Below are positions 50,311 to 59,701 of a stretch of DNA of 64,000 bases, in pieces. The translations under genes were made by a program, and so were the position numbers. The DNA comes from Prevotella sp. 10(H) (GTDB lineage: Bacteria; Bacteroidota; Bacteroidia; Bacteroidales; Dysgonomonadaceae): the NCBI RefSeq assembly GCF_000711235.1, contig NZ_JOMI01000003.1, forward strand, positions 434,001-498,000. Reading direction: 5' to 3'. Every line of letters starts with the position of its first letter. Positions within the stretch are counted from its first letter, which is position 1. The notes below the pieces were generated by a model. The model had not been told where the DNA came from. It saw only the letters and a list, made by a program, of their open reading frames with translations, and searched no databases.

Positions 50311-53300
50311 ATGTCAATTAACCAAAAAATTAAGAAAGTTGTAGTTCTTGGTTCGGGAGCTCTAAAAATCGGTCAGGCTGGCGAGTTTGACTATTCCGGA
50401 TCGCAGGCATTGAAAGCATTGAAGGAGGAGGGGATATCTACAGTCCTTATCAATCCTAATATTGCGACCATCCAGACCTCGGAAGGTATAGCCGACAAGG
50501 TGTATTTCCTGCCTGTAACCCCATACTTTGTAGAGGAAATAATAAAGAAGGAAAAAGTAGACGGAATACTACTTGCTTTCGGCGGACAAACGGCATTGAA
50601 CTGCGGTACTGAAATGTACCTGAATGGAACATTGCAGAAATACGGAGTAGAAGTACTCGGCACATCCGTAGAAGCAATTATGGCTACTGAAGACCGTGAC
50701 CTTTTTGTTAAAAAGCTTGACGAAGTAGATATAAAGACCCCGATAAGTCAGGCTGTAGAAACAATGGAAGATGCCATTGCTGCTGCCAATAAGATAGGAT
50801 TCCCAGTAATGGTGCGTTCTGCTTATGCGCTTGGAGGACTGGGAAGCGGAATCAGCGACAATCTGGAAGAATTTAAGACTTTGTGTGAAAGTTCTTTTGC
50901 TTATTCCAAGCAAATATTGGTAGAAGAATCACTGAAAGGCTGGAAAGAAATAGAATTTGAGGTTATACGCGATAAAAACGACCATTGCTTTACTGTTGCC
51001 AGTATGGAAAACTTCGACCCGCTCGGTATCCATACAGGAGAAAGTATCGTAGTGGCACCTACCTGCTCGCTCGATGAAAAAGAGCTTACATTGTTGCAGG
51101 AGATATCTAAGAAAGCAATTCGCCATATCGGTATCGTGGGCGAATGTAATATACAATATGCATTCAATTCAGAAACTGATGACTACCGTGTTATCGAAGT
51201 GAATGCCCGTTTGAGTCGTTCATCGGCGCTTGCATCCAAGGCTACCGGTTATCCGTTGGCTTTTGTGGCTGCGAAGTTGGCATTAGGCTATACTCTCGAC
51301 CAGATTGGTGAAATGGGAACGCCTAACTCGGCCTACGTAGCTCCGTCGCTCGATTACCTTATCTGTAAGATACCGCGCTGGGATTTGACTAAGTTTGCTG
51401 GTGTTTCACGCCTTATCGGTTCAAGTATGAAATCGGTAGGTGAAATAATGTCGATTGGTAAGACCTTCGAAGAAATTATACAAAAAGGTCTTCGTATGAT
51501 AGGGCAGGGGATGCATGGCTTTGTCGGCAATCACGAACTGGAATTTAAGAATCTGGAAGAGGAATTATCAAATCCTACCGATCTACGCGTATTTGCCATA
51601 TCGAAAGCTTTCGAAGAAGGCTACAGTATAGATAAAATACATGACCTGACAAAAATAGATCCTTGGTTTTTAGGTAAACTGAAAAATATACATGACTATT
51701 CCCTTGTACTGAAAGGCTACAACAAGATTGAAGATATTCCTTCCGATGTATTATTAAAAGCTAAGCATCTGGGATTCTCTGATTTTCAGATTGCCCGCTT
51801 TGTGGAAGACCCTGACGGCAACGTGGAAAAGGAATCGCTTCGTGTTCGCACTTTACGTAAAAAAGAGAATATCTTGCCATCCGTTAAACGTATCAATACG
51901 GTAGCATCTGAAAATCCAGATTTGACGAACTATCTGTATATGACATACGATAGCTCGGATCATGATGTACCGTATTTCAAAAACGATAAATCGGTTGTCG
52001 TTCTCGGTTCGGGTGCATACCGCATCGGTAGTTCTGTAGAATTCGACTGGTGTTCGGTAAATGCTGTACAGACAGCCCGTAAGCTTGGATATAAGTCTAT
52101 TATGATTAACTACAATCCTGAAACGGTGTCTACGGATTACGATATGTGCGACCGTCTGTATTTCGACGAACTGTCGTTCGAGCGTGTACTGGATGTATTG
52201 GATTTGGAAATGCCAAAGGGTGTAATTGTATCTATGGGCGGACAGATTCCAAATAATCTGGCTATCAGGCTGCACCGTCAGGATATACCGATTTTGGGAA
52301 CATCGCCGCTTTCTATCGACCGTGCCGAAAACCGTCATAAATTCTCCAGTATGCTCGATCAGTTGGGTGTAGACCAGCCGGCATGGCAGGAACTTACCAG
52401 TATGGAAGAGATAAAAGGTTTTGTTGATAAGGTAGGATATCCGGTATTAGTTCGACCGTCGTATGTGCTTTCGGGTGCAGCGATGAATGTTTGCTATAAC
52501 GATGAAGAATTAGATACTTTCCTAAAGCTGGCAGCCAATGTATCCAAAGAATATCCTGTAGTGGTATCACAGTTCCTGCAAAATGCGAAAGAAATAGAAT
52601 TCGATGCTGTTGCCCGTAACGGTGAAGTCGTTGAATATGCCATTTCAGAGCATGTGGAATTCGCAGGAGTACACTCAGGTGATGCAACGCTTGTTTTCCC
52701 TGCACAGAAGATATACTTCGAAACGGCGCGACGTATCAAACGTATCAGCCGTAAGATAGCTAAAGAACTGAATATAAGCGGACCGTTCAATATACAGTTC
52801 CTTGCAAAGAACAACGAAGTAAAGGTTATCGAATGTAACCTGCGTGCATCGCGCAGCTTCCCGTTTGTATCGAAAGTATTGAAGCGCAATTTCATAGAAA
52901 CTGCTACACGTATTATGCTGGATGCCGACTATGAAAAGCCGGATAACTCTAATTTCGATATCGACTGGATTGGAGTTAAAGCGTCGCAGTTCTCATTTGC
53001 CCGTCTGCATAATGCCGACCCTGTGTTGAGCGTGGATATGTCTTCAACAGGAGAAGTAGGCTGTCTGGGAGATGATTTCAGTGAAGCATTATTGGTATCG
53101 ATGATATCGGTAGGATATAACATTCCGAAGAAAAGCGTTATGGTTTCATCGGGTGATAGCAAATCGAAAGTTGACTTGCTGGATGCCTGCAAAATGTTGC
53201 AGGACAATAACTACAATATTTATGCAACTGCCGGAACGAAGAAATTCTTAGAAGAAAACGGCGTAAAAGCAGAAGTTGTCGGCTGGCCAGATGAGGATTC

Positions 53301-53538
53301 GAAAGACCTGAATGTGATGGATCTGATGTCGAATCATACTTTCGAATTGATTGTAAATATTCCGAAGAACCATACCCGCCGTGAGCTTACCAATGGGTAT
53401 AAAATCCGTCGTGGTGCTATCGACCACAATATACCGTTAATAACTAATGCGCGTCTGGCGAGTGCCTTTATACAGGCATTCTGCGAAATGAAGGAGACGG
53501 ATATTCCGATTAAGAGCTGGCAGGAATATAAATTGTAA
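50311..53538 (+). CDS. carB: Carbamoyl-phosphate synthase large subunit, eukaryote-like
   Basis: Makes carbamoyl phosphate from bicarbonate, ammonia (glutamine-derived) and two ATP, for arginine and pyrimidine synthesis. The 1075 residues include two ATP-grasp halves, with Gly-rich starts VVVLGSGALKIGQAGEFDYS and VVVLGSGAYRIGSSVEFDW, ATP-binding motifs FGGQTALNC, ALGGLGSG, KGWKEIEFEVIRD and NARLSRSSALASKATGYP, and a C-terminal MGS-like regulatory domain (about 930-1075). The stretches GSGALKIGQAGEF and ILVEESLKGWKEIEFEV resemble the eukaryotic CAD/CPS1 enzymes more than E. coli CarB. No carA is adjacent; a strong terminator follows. Two copies are known in some Bacteroidota, so this may be the second. 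Confidence 0.93.
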   Translation: MSINQKIKKVVVLGSGALKIGQAGEFDYSGSQALKALKEEGISTVLINPNIATIQTSEGIADKVYFLPVTPYFVEEIIKKEKVDGILLAFGGQTALNCGTEMYLNGTLQKYGVEVLGTSVEAIMATEDRDLFVKKLDEVDIKTPISQAVETMEDAIAAANKIGFPVMVRSAYALGGLGSGISDNLEEFKTLCESSFAYSKQILVEESLKGWKEIEFEVIRDKNDHCFTVASMENFDPLGIHTGESIVVAPTCSLDEKELTLLQEISKKAIRHIGIVGECNIQYAFNSETDDYRVIEVNARLSRSSALASKATGYPLAFVAAKLALGYTLDQIGEMGTPNSAYVAPSLDYLICKIPRWDLTKFAGVSRLIGSSMKSVGEIMSIGKTFEEIIQKGLRMIGQGMHGFVGNHELEFKNLEEELSNPTDLRVFAISKAFEEGYSIDKIHDLTKIDPWFLGKLKNIHDYSLVLKGYNKIEDIPSDVLLKAKHLGFSDFQIARFVEDPDGNVEKESLRVRTLRKKENILPSVKRINTVASENPDLTNYLYMTYDSSDHDVPYFKNDKSVVVLGSGAYRIGSSVEFDWCSVNAVQTARKLGYKSIMINYNPETVSTDYDMCDRLYFDELSFERVLDVLDLEMPKGVIVSMGGQIPNNLAIRLHRQDIPILGTSPLSIDRAENRHKFSSMLDQLGVDQPAWQELTSMEEIKGFVDKVGYPVLVRPSYVLSGAAMNVCYNDEELDTFLKLAANVSKEYPVVVSQFLQNAKEIEFDAVARNGEVVEYAISEHVEFAGVHSGDATLVFPAQKIYFETARRIKRISRKIAKELNISGPFNIQFLAKNNEVKVIECNLRASRSFPFVSKVLKRNFIETATRIMLDADYEKPDNSNFDIDWIGVKASQFSFARLHNADPVLSVDMSSTGEVGCLGDDFSEALLVSMISVGYNIPKKSVMVSSGDSKSKVDLLDACKMLQDNNYNIYATAGTKKFLEENGVKAEVVGWPDEDSKDLNVMDLMSNHTFELIVNIPKNHTRRELTNGYKIRRGAIDHNIPLITNARLASAFIQAFCEMKETDIPIKSWQEYKL

Positions 53539-53569
53539 TAATAATTATAACAGATAATTGAAATACTAC

Positions 53570-53604
53570 TTTCGGGTCGGAAACTTTATGGATTCGACCC
53601 GAAA
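53570..53604 (+). terminator. Terminator after carB
   Basis: Stem TTTCGGGTCG / CGACCCGAAA, 10 bp perfect, 15-base loop, followed by ATATTT. Confidence 0.72.
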
Positions 53605-53643
53605 ATATTTAAGCCGACAGTAAAAGGCATCCTTTCTGAAACC

Positions 53644-55083
53644 ATGAATATTATAATCTGCATATTACTATTCATTTTCGTACCGGCATTTATATTTTAT
53701 GACTTGTACACCAGAAAGATATTGTCTTCTAAATACATTGCTTTTCCTTTACTGATACTGACTAATAATATACTCTTATTTTATGCTTTCTTATCTCAAT
53801 ATCTTGAAGATTCGGGGTTTATATTGAGTCTATCGCTAAAAGCCATTTCATGTATCTTTCTTATTTATGTATGGCTTCGCATACAAATCCTGCCCGTTTC
53901 GACAGAAGAAGATGCTTCTGCAAGGGCAAAAATAATATATGGAGGCAGAAGGCTTTTGCATTTATCGCTGGCGTTGTCTATTGTGCAGTTTTTTATACTG
54001 TTCGGTTACGGTTATTTTACTCGCACTTTACATATCGAACAAAGCTATTTTATCTATAATAATATTCTTGCTTTTGCCCTTATATTTTTGATTTTCCTGA
54101 ATGGTTGGCTACGCATCTTTATCTTGTCGGTGCGTTTGCGCCTTGTACGTCGGGCAGTGGTTGCTATGCTGATATGGATTCCTATTGTTAATATTGCTGT
54201 TATCCTCTATATGTGTAGGATTGCAATGCTGGAATATGACCATTCATGTAATATGACTTACAATCATAATATGCGACGTGAATCTTTGGTATGCAAAACC
54301 AAGTATCCGTTATTACTACTGCATGGTGTGGGTTTCCGCGATTTTAAATATGTAAATTACTGGGGACGTATTCCCAAGAATCTGATTAAAAACGGTGCAA
54401 CTATCTATTACGGGCATCAGGAGGCGTTCGGCACCATACAGGATAATGCAGCTATGGTCAGGGAAAAGATAATTGAAATAATTCAGAAAACAGGGTGCGA
54501 AAAAGTAAATATCATAGCGCATTCGAAAGGAGGACTTGATGCAAGATATACTATCAGCAGCCTCGGAATGGGAGAATATGTAGCTTCCCTGACGACTATT
54601 TCTACTCCGCACCGAGGAAGTTTTCTTGTCGATTTCGCAAATGAAAGGTTATCGGAAAAGGCTTATAAATCAGTAGCTAACTTCTTCGATAAACGTTTTC
54701 TAAAAATAGGGGATAAAAACCCCGATTTTTATAGGGCTACTCAGCAGTTTACAAAGGAATATGCGGAGAAGTTCAATATCGAAAATCTGGATGTCGAGGG
54801 CGTATATTATCAAAGTTATATGTCCGTCATGAAAAACTGTTTCAGCCACACATTACTGACTATCCCGTATCAGATTATGTGCCGTTCGGATAAGGTGAAC
54901 GACGGGTTGGTTTCACTTGAATCTGCAAAATGGGGTGAATTCCGGCAAGTGTTTACGAGCAAGAGGCTTCGGGGAATATCACATGGTGATATTATCGACC
55001 TCGGCAGGCAGGATTATAAGGGTTTCAATGTCATTGAAACGTACATTAATATCGTATCTGAACTGAAAACTAAAGGCTTTTGA
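53644..55083 (+). CDS. Membrane-anchored lipase-like alpha/beta hydrolase
   Basis: A 479-residue protein. The first about 215 residues contain five or six membrane helices (for example MNIIICILLFIFVPAFIFY and AVVAMLIWIPIVNIAVILYM); the rest is an alpha/beta hydrolase of lipase type: PLLLLHGVGFRDFKYVNYW near residue 218, the nucleophile Ser in NIIAHSKGGLDARY near residue 295, SRNDKVNDGLVSLESAKWG-like acid region near residue 425, and ISHGDIIDLG near residue 449 for the His. The hydrolase part resembles lipases and PGAP1-like enzymes. Substrate unknown; a phospholipid or acylated membrane compound is plausible. Single gene. Confidence 0.75.
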   Translation: MNIIICILLFIFVPAFIFYDLYTRKILSSKYIAFPLLILTNNILLFYAFLSQYLEDSGFILSLSLKAISCIFLIYVWLRIQILPVSTEEDASARAKIIYGGRRLLHLSLALSIVQFFILFGYGYFTRTLHIEQSYFIYNNILAFALIFLIFLNGWLRIFILSVRLRLVRRAVVAMLIWIPIVNIAVILYMCRIAMLEYDHSCNMTYNHNMRRESLVCKTKYPLLLLHGVGFRDFKYVNYWGRIPKNLIKNGATIYYGHQEAFGTIQDNAAMVREKIIEIIQKTGCEKVNIIAHSKGGLDARYTISSLGMGEYVASLTTISTPHRGSFLVDFANERLSEKAYKSVANFFDKRFLKIGDKNPDFYRATQQFTKEYAEKFNIENLDVEGVYYQSYMSVMKNCFSHTLLTIPYQIMCRSDKVNDGLVSLESAKWGEFRQVFTSKRLRGISHGDIIDLGRQDYKGFNVIETYINIVSELKTKGF

Positions 55084-55095
55084 CTTCCTATCTGT

Positions 55096-55659
55096 TTAAG
55101 GCTTTTCTATTTCCTGACGGTATATTATCGTTTTATTCGGAGTATCGTATATCTCCATGGTAGGGCCGGCTGCTTTATATCCATTTTCTTCTATATAGTT
55201 ATTCAGCGCTGGATATATTTTTATGATTCCTACCATCACAGACATAAATCCTTTGAACGGGAATTCTGTAACTGTACACGTTTTTTGAGGTATAGTCTTG
55301 ATTTTGAATTTAGAAGATATCTGAGCCGTCTTTAAACTATCCAAAGGAGAATCCAACAAACAGCCAATATCGGAGCGAAGTTTGCTCTTCTCCACATGCT
55401 GAGGATTGTCATAATATATGCCTGCACCTTTTGTGGTCGCGATGCCGTATTCATTCAGTAAGGTGTAATATACAGTGTCCATATATAATGCAGTCTGACC
55501 ATAATCACCTGTTAAATCGGTATAGACCATCGTTTCACCTCCCGCCTCTTTTACTTCAAAATTTACACTTCTGAAACCTCCGTAATAGGCGTATGTAGCA
55601 GTTATGATAACGATTATTGCTATAACAATAGTAAGCAGGAATTTTACAGGGTTTTTCAT
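55096..55659 (-). CDS. Membrane-anchored GyrI-like ligand-binding domain protein
   Basis: A 187-residue protein with one N-terminal membrane helix (FLLTIVIAIIVIITATYAYY) and a periplasm-facing domain of the SOUL/GyrI-like effector-binding type: FEVKEAGGETMVYTDLTGDYGQT opens it, and YKAAGPTMEIYDTPNKTIIYRQEI is the closing strand pair, both characteristic. GyrI-like domains bind small molecules in regulators; here no DNA-binding domain is present, so it is more likely a ligand binder or an inhibitor of some envelope process. Convergent with the lipase gene, which ends 12 bases away. Confidence 0.68.
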   Translation of the reverse strand: MKNPVKFLLTIVIAIIVIITATYAYYGGFRSVNFEVKEAGGETMVYTDLTGDYGQTALYMDTVYYTLLNEYGIATTKGAGIYYDNPQHVEKSKLRSDIGCLLDSPLDSLKTAQISSKFKIKTIPQKTCTVTEFPFKGFMSVMVGIIKIYPALNNYIEENGYKAAGPTMEIYDTPNKTIIYRQEIEKP

Positions 55660-55715
55660 AAACAGATTTATTGTGATTTCCAGTAATCAAAGATAAAACT
55701 ATTTGTTAAAAACAG

Positions 55716-55746
55716 AAAACGCCCCGATGGAAAATCGAAGCGTTTC
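55716..55746 (-). terminator. Terminator after aspS
   Basis: Leftward stem ACGCTTCGAT / ATCGGGGCGT (10 bp with two G-T pairs, extended by A-T) with a 5-base loop; T-rich tail leftward (TTCTGTTTTTAAC). Confidence 0.75.
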
Positions 55747-55767
55747 ATTTATATAAGAATAATTTTA

Positions 55768-57522
55768 TCAGTCTTTTATTTCCACTTTCAGATGAAGTTC
55801 ATCCAATTGCTCCTCATCGATAGTCGACGGTGCATCTACCATTACATCGCGTCCCGAATTGTTTTTAGGGAAGGCAATGCAATCGCGGATACTATCCAAC
55901 CCCGCAAACAGCGACACAAGGCGGTCTAGCCCGAAAGCAAGGCCTGCATGCGGCGGTGCGCCGTATTTGAATGCATTCATCAGGAAGCCGAACTGAGCCT
56001 GCGCCCTTTCTTCTGTAAATCCGAGAGTGTGGAACATCTTATTCTGCAGCTGGCTGTTGTAGATACGTATAGAACCGCCGCCTACTTCTACACCATTAAT
56101 AACCATATCATAGGCATTGGCACGTACGGCACCCGGATCAGAGTCGAGTAGGGGAATATCTTCCTCCTTGGGACTGGTAAACGGATGATGTTTGGCAAAA
56201 TAGCGTCCCAGTTCTTCATCTTTTTCCAATAAAGGGAAATCGACAACCCACAGGCAATTGAATTTATTCTTATCGCGTAAACCGAGTTGCTCCCCGACTT
56301 CGAGGCGAAGTTCGCAAAGCTGCTTCTGTGCCTTCTCCGTTTCACCGCAAATGATAAGGATAAGGTCGCCCGGTTGTGCCTGACAGCGTTCCGCCCATTT
56401 TTTGAGGTCGTCCTGATTATAGAATTTATCAACAGACGATTTTAGCGTTCCGTCAGTTTCGTAACGCACATATACAAGGCCTTTCGCTCCTATTTGCGGA
56501 CGTTTAACGTAATCAGTGAGTGCATCCAGTTGTTTGCGTGTATAGGATGCCGCACCTTTGGCACAGATAGCGCCTACGTAGTCAGAAGAATCGAATACAA
56601 CAAAATCTTTGCCTGTAGTAAGGTCTTTGATTTCCACTAATTCCATACCGAAACGTGTATCCGGTTTATCCGAACCGTAACGTTTCATGGCATCCGTATA
56701 AGTCATACGCGGGAAATCAGGAATATCGATGCCTTTTACTACTTTGAAAAGATGCTTGGTAAGCCCTTCGAACATATTTAATACGTCTTCCTGATTGACA
56801 AATGACATTTCGCAGTCGATTTGTGTAAACTCAGGCTGACGGTCGGCACGCAGGTCTTCGTCGCGGAAACATTTCACTATCTGAAAATAGCGGTCGAATC
56901 CCGATACCATCAGCAATTGCTTGAATAACTGTGGCGATTGCGGCAAAGCATAAAACTCGCCCGGATTCATACGTGAAGGTACAACGAAGTCACGTGCACC
57001 CTCGGGTGTAGAGCCGACAAGTATAGGTGTTTCCACTTCGAGGAACTGGCGTTCATCCAGATAGCGGCGTGTTTCGAATGCAATCTTATGGCGCAGTTCC
57101 AGATTCTTACGAACCGGAGTACGGCGCAAGTCCAGATAGCGGTATTTCATGCGCAGGTCATCGCCTCCGTCCGTTTCATCCTCAATGGTGAAAGGCGGAA
57201 CTTCCGATGTGTTGAGAACGACCACTTTGCTGACAATAATCTCAATTTCACCTGTCGGTATATTCATGTTCTTGCTCGAACGTTCCTGCACGGTACCAGT
57301 AACCTGCAATACGTATTCGCGTCCGAATTTATTGGACTGTTCGTACAAATCGGCGTTCACATCCTTACTGAATGCGAGTTGGGTAATGCCGTAGCGGTCG
57401 CGTAAATCGACGAAAGTCATTCCACCGCCCAGTTTACGAACTTTTTGTACCCAGCCCGAAAGGGTTACTTCTTTATTTACGTCTGCAAGAGTGAGTTCTC
57501 CGCAAGTATGATTTCTGTACAT
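55768..57522 (-). CDS. aspS: Aspartyl-tRNA synthetase, bacterial type
   Basis: Charges tRNA-Asp with aspartate; class II enzyme. The 584-residue length is that of the bacterial type with the GAD insertion. Visible are the N-terminal anticodon-binding OB domain ([25 protein letters not shown]), class II motif 2 around [18 protein letters not shown] near residue 218 and motif 3 [15 protein letters not shown] near residue 537. Whether it discriminates tRNA-Asn is not readable. Upstream (leftward) are a palindromic repeat and then a small ABM gene on the same strand, so aspS may be transcribed from the ABM promoter; no -7 box lies immediately in front. Confidence 0.97.
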   Translation of the reverse strand: MYRNHTCGELTLADVNKEVTLSGWVQKVRKLGGGMTFVDLRDRYGITQLAFSKDVNADLYEQSNKFGREYVLQVTGTVQERSSKNMNIPTGEIEIIVSKVVVLNTSEVPPFTIEDETDGGDDLRMKYRYLDLRRTPVRKNLELRHKIAFETRRYLDERQFLEVETPILVGSTPEGARDFVVPSRMNPGEFYALPQSPQLFKQLLMVSGFDRYFQIVKCFRDEDLRADRQPEFTQIDCEMSFVNQEDVLNMFEGLTKHLFKVVKGIDIPDFPRMTYTDAMKRYGSDKPDTRFGMELVEIKDLTTGKDFVVFDSSDYVGAICAKGAASYTRKQLDALTDYVKRPQIGAKGLVYVRYETDGTLKSSVDKFYNQDDLKKWAERCQAQPGDLILIICGETEKAQKQLCELRLEVGEQLGLRDKNKFNCLWVVDFPLLEKDEELGRYFAKHHPFTSPKEEDIPLLDSDPGAVRANAYDMVINGVEVGGGSIRIYNSQLQNKMFHTLGFTEERAQAQFGFLMNAFKYGAPPHAGLAFGLDRLVSLFAGLDSIRDCIAFPKNNSGRDVMVDAPSTIDEEQLDELHLKVEIKD

Positions 57523-57533
57523 AATTATAAGTT

Positions 57534-57606
57534 TAATGTGCTAATATGCCAATTTATTAATATGCCGATTTATTTCATTGGCACATCGGCATATTAGAAT
57601 ATTAGC
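57534..57606. repeat. Imperfect palindromic repeat built of TGCCAAT words, second copy
   Basis: The 73 bases upstream of aspS contain CTAATATGCC, AATATGCCGATT, TTGGCACATCGGCATATTAG and ATATTAGC, a nested palindrome of the same words as at 11437-11503 (TATGCC-R-AT, GTGCCAAT). Both elements sit in gaps of under 100 bases between co-directional genes. Confidence 0.58.
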
Positions 57607-57615
57607 TCATTTATA

Positions 57616-57906
57616 TTAATATATTTTCTTAATAACGTCTACAGTCAGGCTGTCCACTTTTCCTTCCACACCGGCCACAAATGCCTTGAAGTGTGCACTT
57701 TCGTTATGTTCGTCTATTGCAGCCTGCGATTTCCATACTTCGAGTATGGTATATTTTAAAGGATTCTGGCAATCCTGATGGAGGTCGTAAGAAACATTTC
57801 CCGCTTCTTTGCGTGTTTCGTCTACTACGGTATGGAATACCTTTTCCAACTCTTTCTGATATTCAGCCTTAACAACAATAACTGCTACAATTTTCAATTC
57901 TGTCAT
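57616..57906 (-). CDS. ABM-domain quinol monooxygenase-like protein (cytosolic)
   Basis: A 96-residue single antibiotic-biosynthesis-monooxygenase (ferredoxin-like) domain: VAVIVVKAEYQKELEKVFHTVVDETRKEAGNVSYDLHQDCQNP and LEVWKSQAAIDEHNESAHFKAF are the typical halves, with His in the HxxS...HF region. YgiN-like relatives act on quinols or simply dimerise and bind aromatics. No signal peptide. It has its own promoter and is followed by aspS; a lipoprotein paralogue lies upstream. Shared words with that paralogue (YxLHQDxxxPxKxxxLExWxSQAAIDxHN) mark a duplication. Confidence 0.88.
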   Translation of the reverse strand: MTELKIVAVIVVKAEYQKELEKVFHTVVDETRKEAGNVSYDLHQDCQNPLKYTILEVWKSQAAIDEHNESAHFKAFVAGVEGKVDSLTVDVIKKIY

Positions 57907-57936
57907 AACCTGATTTGTTTAATATTATTTCGGTTA

Positions 57937-57944
57937 CAAAAGTA
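57937..57944 (-). promoter_or_regulatory. Promoter -7 box for the ABM gene (and perhaps aspS)
   Basis: Leftward TACTTTTG, full TAnnTTTG match, 31 bases upstream of the ABM start. Confidence 0.62.
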
Positions 57945-58018
57945 TGGATTTTATTTCTTTTTCGGTCAGTAGAAGGGGAAAATATATATACTAATTCATA
58001 TCGCTCCGGCCAAACAAA

Positions 58019-58047
58019 AAAGTTCCTGTTTATAACGACAGGAACTT
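58019..58047 (-). terminator. Terminator after the ABM lipoprotein gene
   Basis: Stem AAAGTTCCTGT / ACAGGAACTTT with an 8-base loop; read leftward it is followed by a T run (TTTTGTTTG). Confidence 0.88.
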
Positions 58048-58072
58048 TAGCTATATTATAAAATGAATCCGC

Positions 58073-58483
58073 TCAAAGCGCTAATTTCACGATAGTTACA
58101 TCCGATTTTATAATCATATCTTTAGAAGCTTCCTTGAATGTTTTGTAATGTTCTGTATTATTATGAAAATCGATTGCAGCCTGTGACTCCCACTCTTCCA
58201 GCATAATGAATTTAGTAGGATCATTGATATCCTGATGCAGATTATAGTATATACAGCCTTCTTCTTCCTGGCTGCCTTGTACTACGGCCTGAAATACAGG
58301 TAATATCTTTTTCACATCTTCCGGCTTCACGGTCATAATAGCCACGATTTTCAGTTCATCGCCTGTCGGTTCTTCTATTTCCGGTTTCACAACGATAGTT
58401 TCTTCCTGAGTTACTTCCTGTTTTTTATTACATCCAGCCATACATAAAAGAATAATAGTTATAGCAAATACGATTTTTTTCAT
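58073..58483 (-). CDS. ABM-domain lipoprotein
   Basis: A 136-residue lipoprotein with a lipobox ending LLCMAGC (Cys18), a spacer rich in Glu/Val/Lys to about residue 42, then an ABM domain (LKIVAIMTVKPEDVKKILPVFQAVVQGSQEEEGCIYYNLHQDINDP, then LEEWESQAAIDFHNNTEHYKTF). The domain is a paralogue of the cytosolic ABM protein next door. A lipidated, probably inner- or outer-leaflet-exposed ABM protein is unusual. Promoter candidate lies 145 bases upstream. Confidence 0.87.
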   Translation of the reverse strand: MKKIVFAITIILLCMAGCNKKQEVTQEETIVVKPEIEEPTGDELKIVAIMTVKPEDVKKILPVFQAVVQGSQEEEGCIYYNLHQDINDPTKFIMLEEWESQAAIDFHNNTEHYKTFKEASKDMIIKSDVTIVKLAL

Positions 58484-58627
58484 GATCTTCTTTTTATTAG
58501 TTGTTATTTTATATTTGAGTTATCAATAATTGAAAAGGCATCTAAGTAGTGTGTGAAAGAAAAAGCACAAACTGAAAAACAATAATTTTTCATATTTGTT
58601 AGAATTGTGTTTGATAAATTAGTGTGT

Positions 58628-58635
58628 CAAAGATA
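58628..58635 (-). promoter_or_regulatory. Possible promoter -7 box for the ABM lipoprotein
   Basis: Leftward TATCTTTG, full TAnnTTTG match but 145 bases upstream of the start, leaving an AT-rich leader. The 300-base gap (58484-58783) holds nothing else clear except a near-match TATCTTCG (58710-58717) facing aqpZ. Confidence 0.45.
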
Positions 58636-58783
58636 GGGAATGATATTCAGAAGAGAGAAGTTTAAGTTAAAAAAAGTATAATTGTTCTTCATTTTATTCA
58701 ACTTTTATGACTATCTTCGTTCTTTAACTATTAAAAGAAGCATACGGATTTACCGAAGACACAAATTTTTAAATAAAAAATCA

Positions 58784-59464
58784 ATGAAAAAGTATTTCGC
58801 AGAAATGATTGGGACGATGGTTCTGGTCCTTATGGGATGCGGTGCTGCAGTATTTGCAGGTGCTTCCCAGCCTTTTGCACCGGTGGGTACACTCGGTGTA
58901 GCTTTCGCATTCGGATTAGCGGTTTTAGCTATGGTATATACTATCGGCAAGATTTCGGGATGTCATATCAATCCCGCAATTACCTTAGGTTTACTTCTGT
59001 CTAAAAAAATATCCGGTAAAGATGCTACTATGTATATGATTTTTCAGGTTATAGGAGCTATTCTCGGTTCGGCTATTTTGTATATGCTGGCGAAAGATTC
59101 GGGTTCTTCCACCACCCATACAGGAGCAAACGGCTTTGCCGAAGGGTCGATGCTTACGGCATTTATTGCCGAAACTGTCTTTACATTTATTTTTGTACTG
59201 GTAGTACTGGGTGTTACTTCTAAGGGGGCTAACAACCAGTTTGCAGGCGTAGCTATCGGCTTGGCTTTAGTACTGATACATATTGTATGTATACCGATTA
59301 CAGGTACATCCGTAAATCCTGCGCGTAGTGTAGGGCCTGCAATATTCGACGCAATAGAAGGAGGAAAAGCATTGTCGCAGCTATGGTTGTTTATCGTGGC
59401 TCCATTCTTAGGCGCTGCCATTTCGGCTTTAGTGTGGAAAGCTATCGATACCGAACAGGAATAA
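58784..59464 (+). CDS. aqpZ: Aquaporin Z
   Basis: Inner membrane water channel of the MIP family with six helices and two half-helices. The two NPA motifs are at residues 63-65 (HINPAITLG) and 178-180 (SVNPARSVGPA). All four residues of the water-selective filter fit the E. coli AqpZ pattern: Phe43, His166, Thr175 and Arg181, so it should conduct water rather than glycerol. At 226 residues it is the normal length. Start ATG 58784 (MKKYFAEMIG) is chosen because the longer frame from 58682 adds a non-homologous 34-residue stretch. Confidence 0.95.
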   Translation: MKKYFAEMIGTMVLVLMGCGAAVFAGASQPFAPVGTLGVAFAFGLAVLAMVYTIGKISGCHINPAITLGLLLSKKISGKDATMYMIFQVIGAILGSAILYMLAKDSGSSTTHTGANGFAEGSMLTAFIAETVFTFIFVLVVLGVTSKGANNQFAGVAIGLALVLIHIVCIPITGTSVNPARSVGPAIFDAIEGGKALSQLWLFIVAPFLGAAISALVWKAIDTEQE

Positions 59465-59476
59465 GAGATATAGGGG

Positions 59477-59508
59477 AATAAGGCTTTCCGGATTCCGGAA
59501 GCCTTATT
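59477..59508 (+). terminator. Terminator after aqpZ
   Basis: Stem AATAAGGCT-TTCCGGA / TCCGGA-AGCCTTATT with a one-base bulge, starting 12 bases after the aqpZ stop; no long T run follows. Confidence 0.75.
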
Positions 59509-59701
59509 AACCCTCATTTTCAGGCATATTATAAAATTAAGTAAAATAGCCTTTCACTGTTAAATAATCTTTTTCTTATTGCCTGATTGATAAATTTATC
59601 CTTTATTTGCATTATTAACGCATAGATTTTAAATTAATAACTTCAAAATTTTAGCCTATAGAATAAACATTACTCTTTGTAACTTTTAAATATAAGAGAT
59701 A

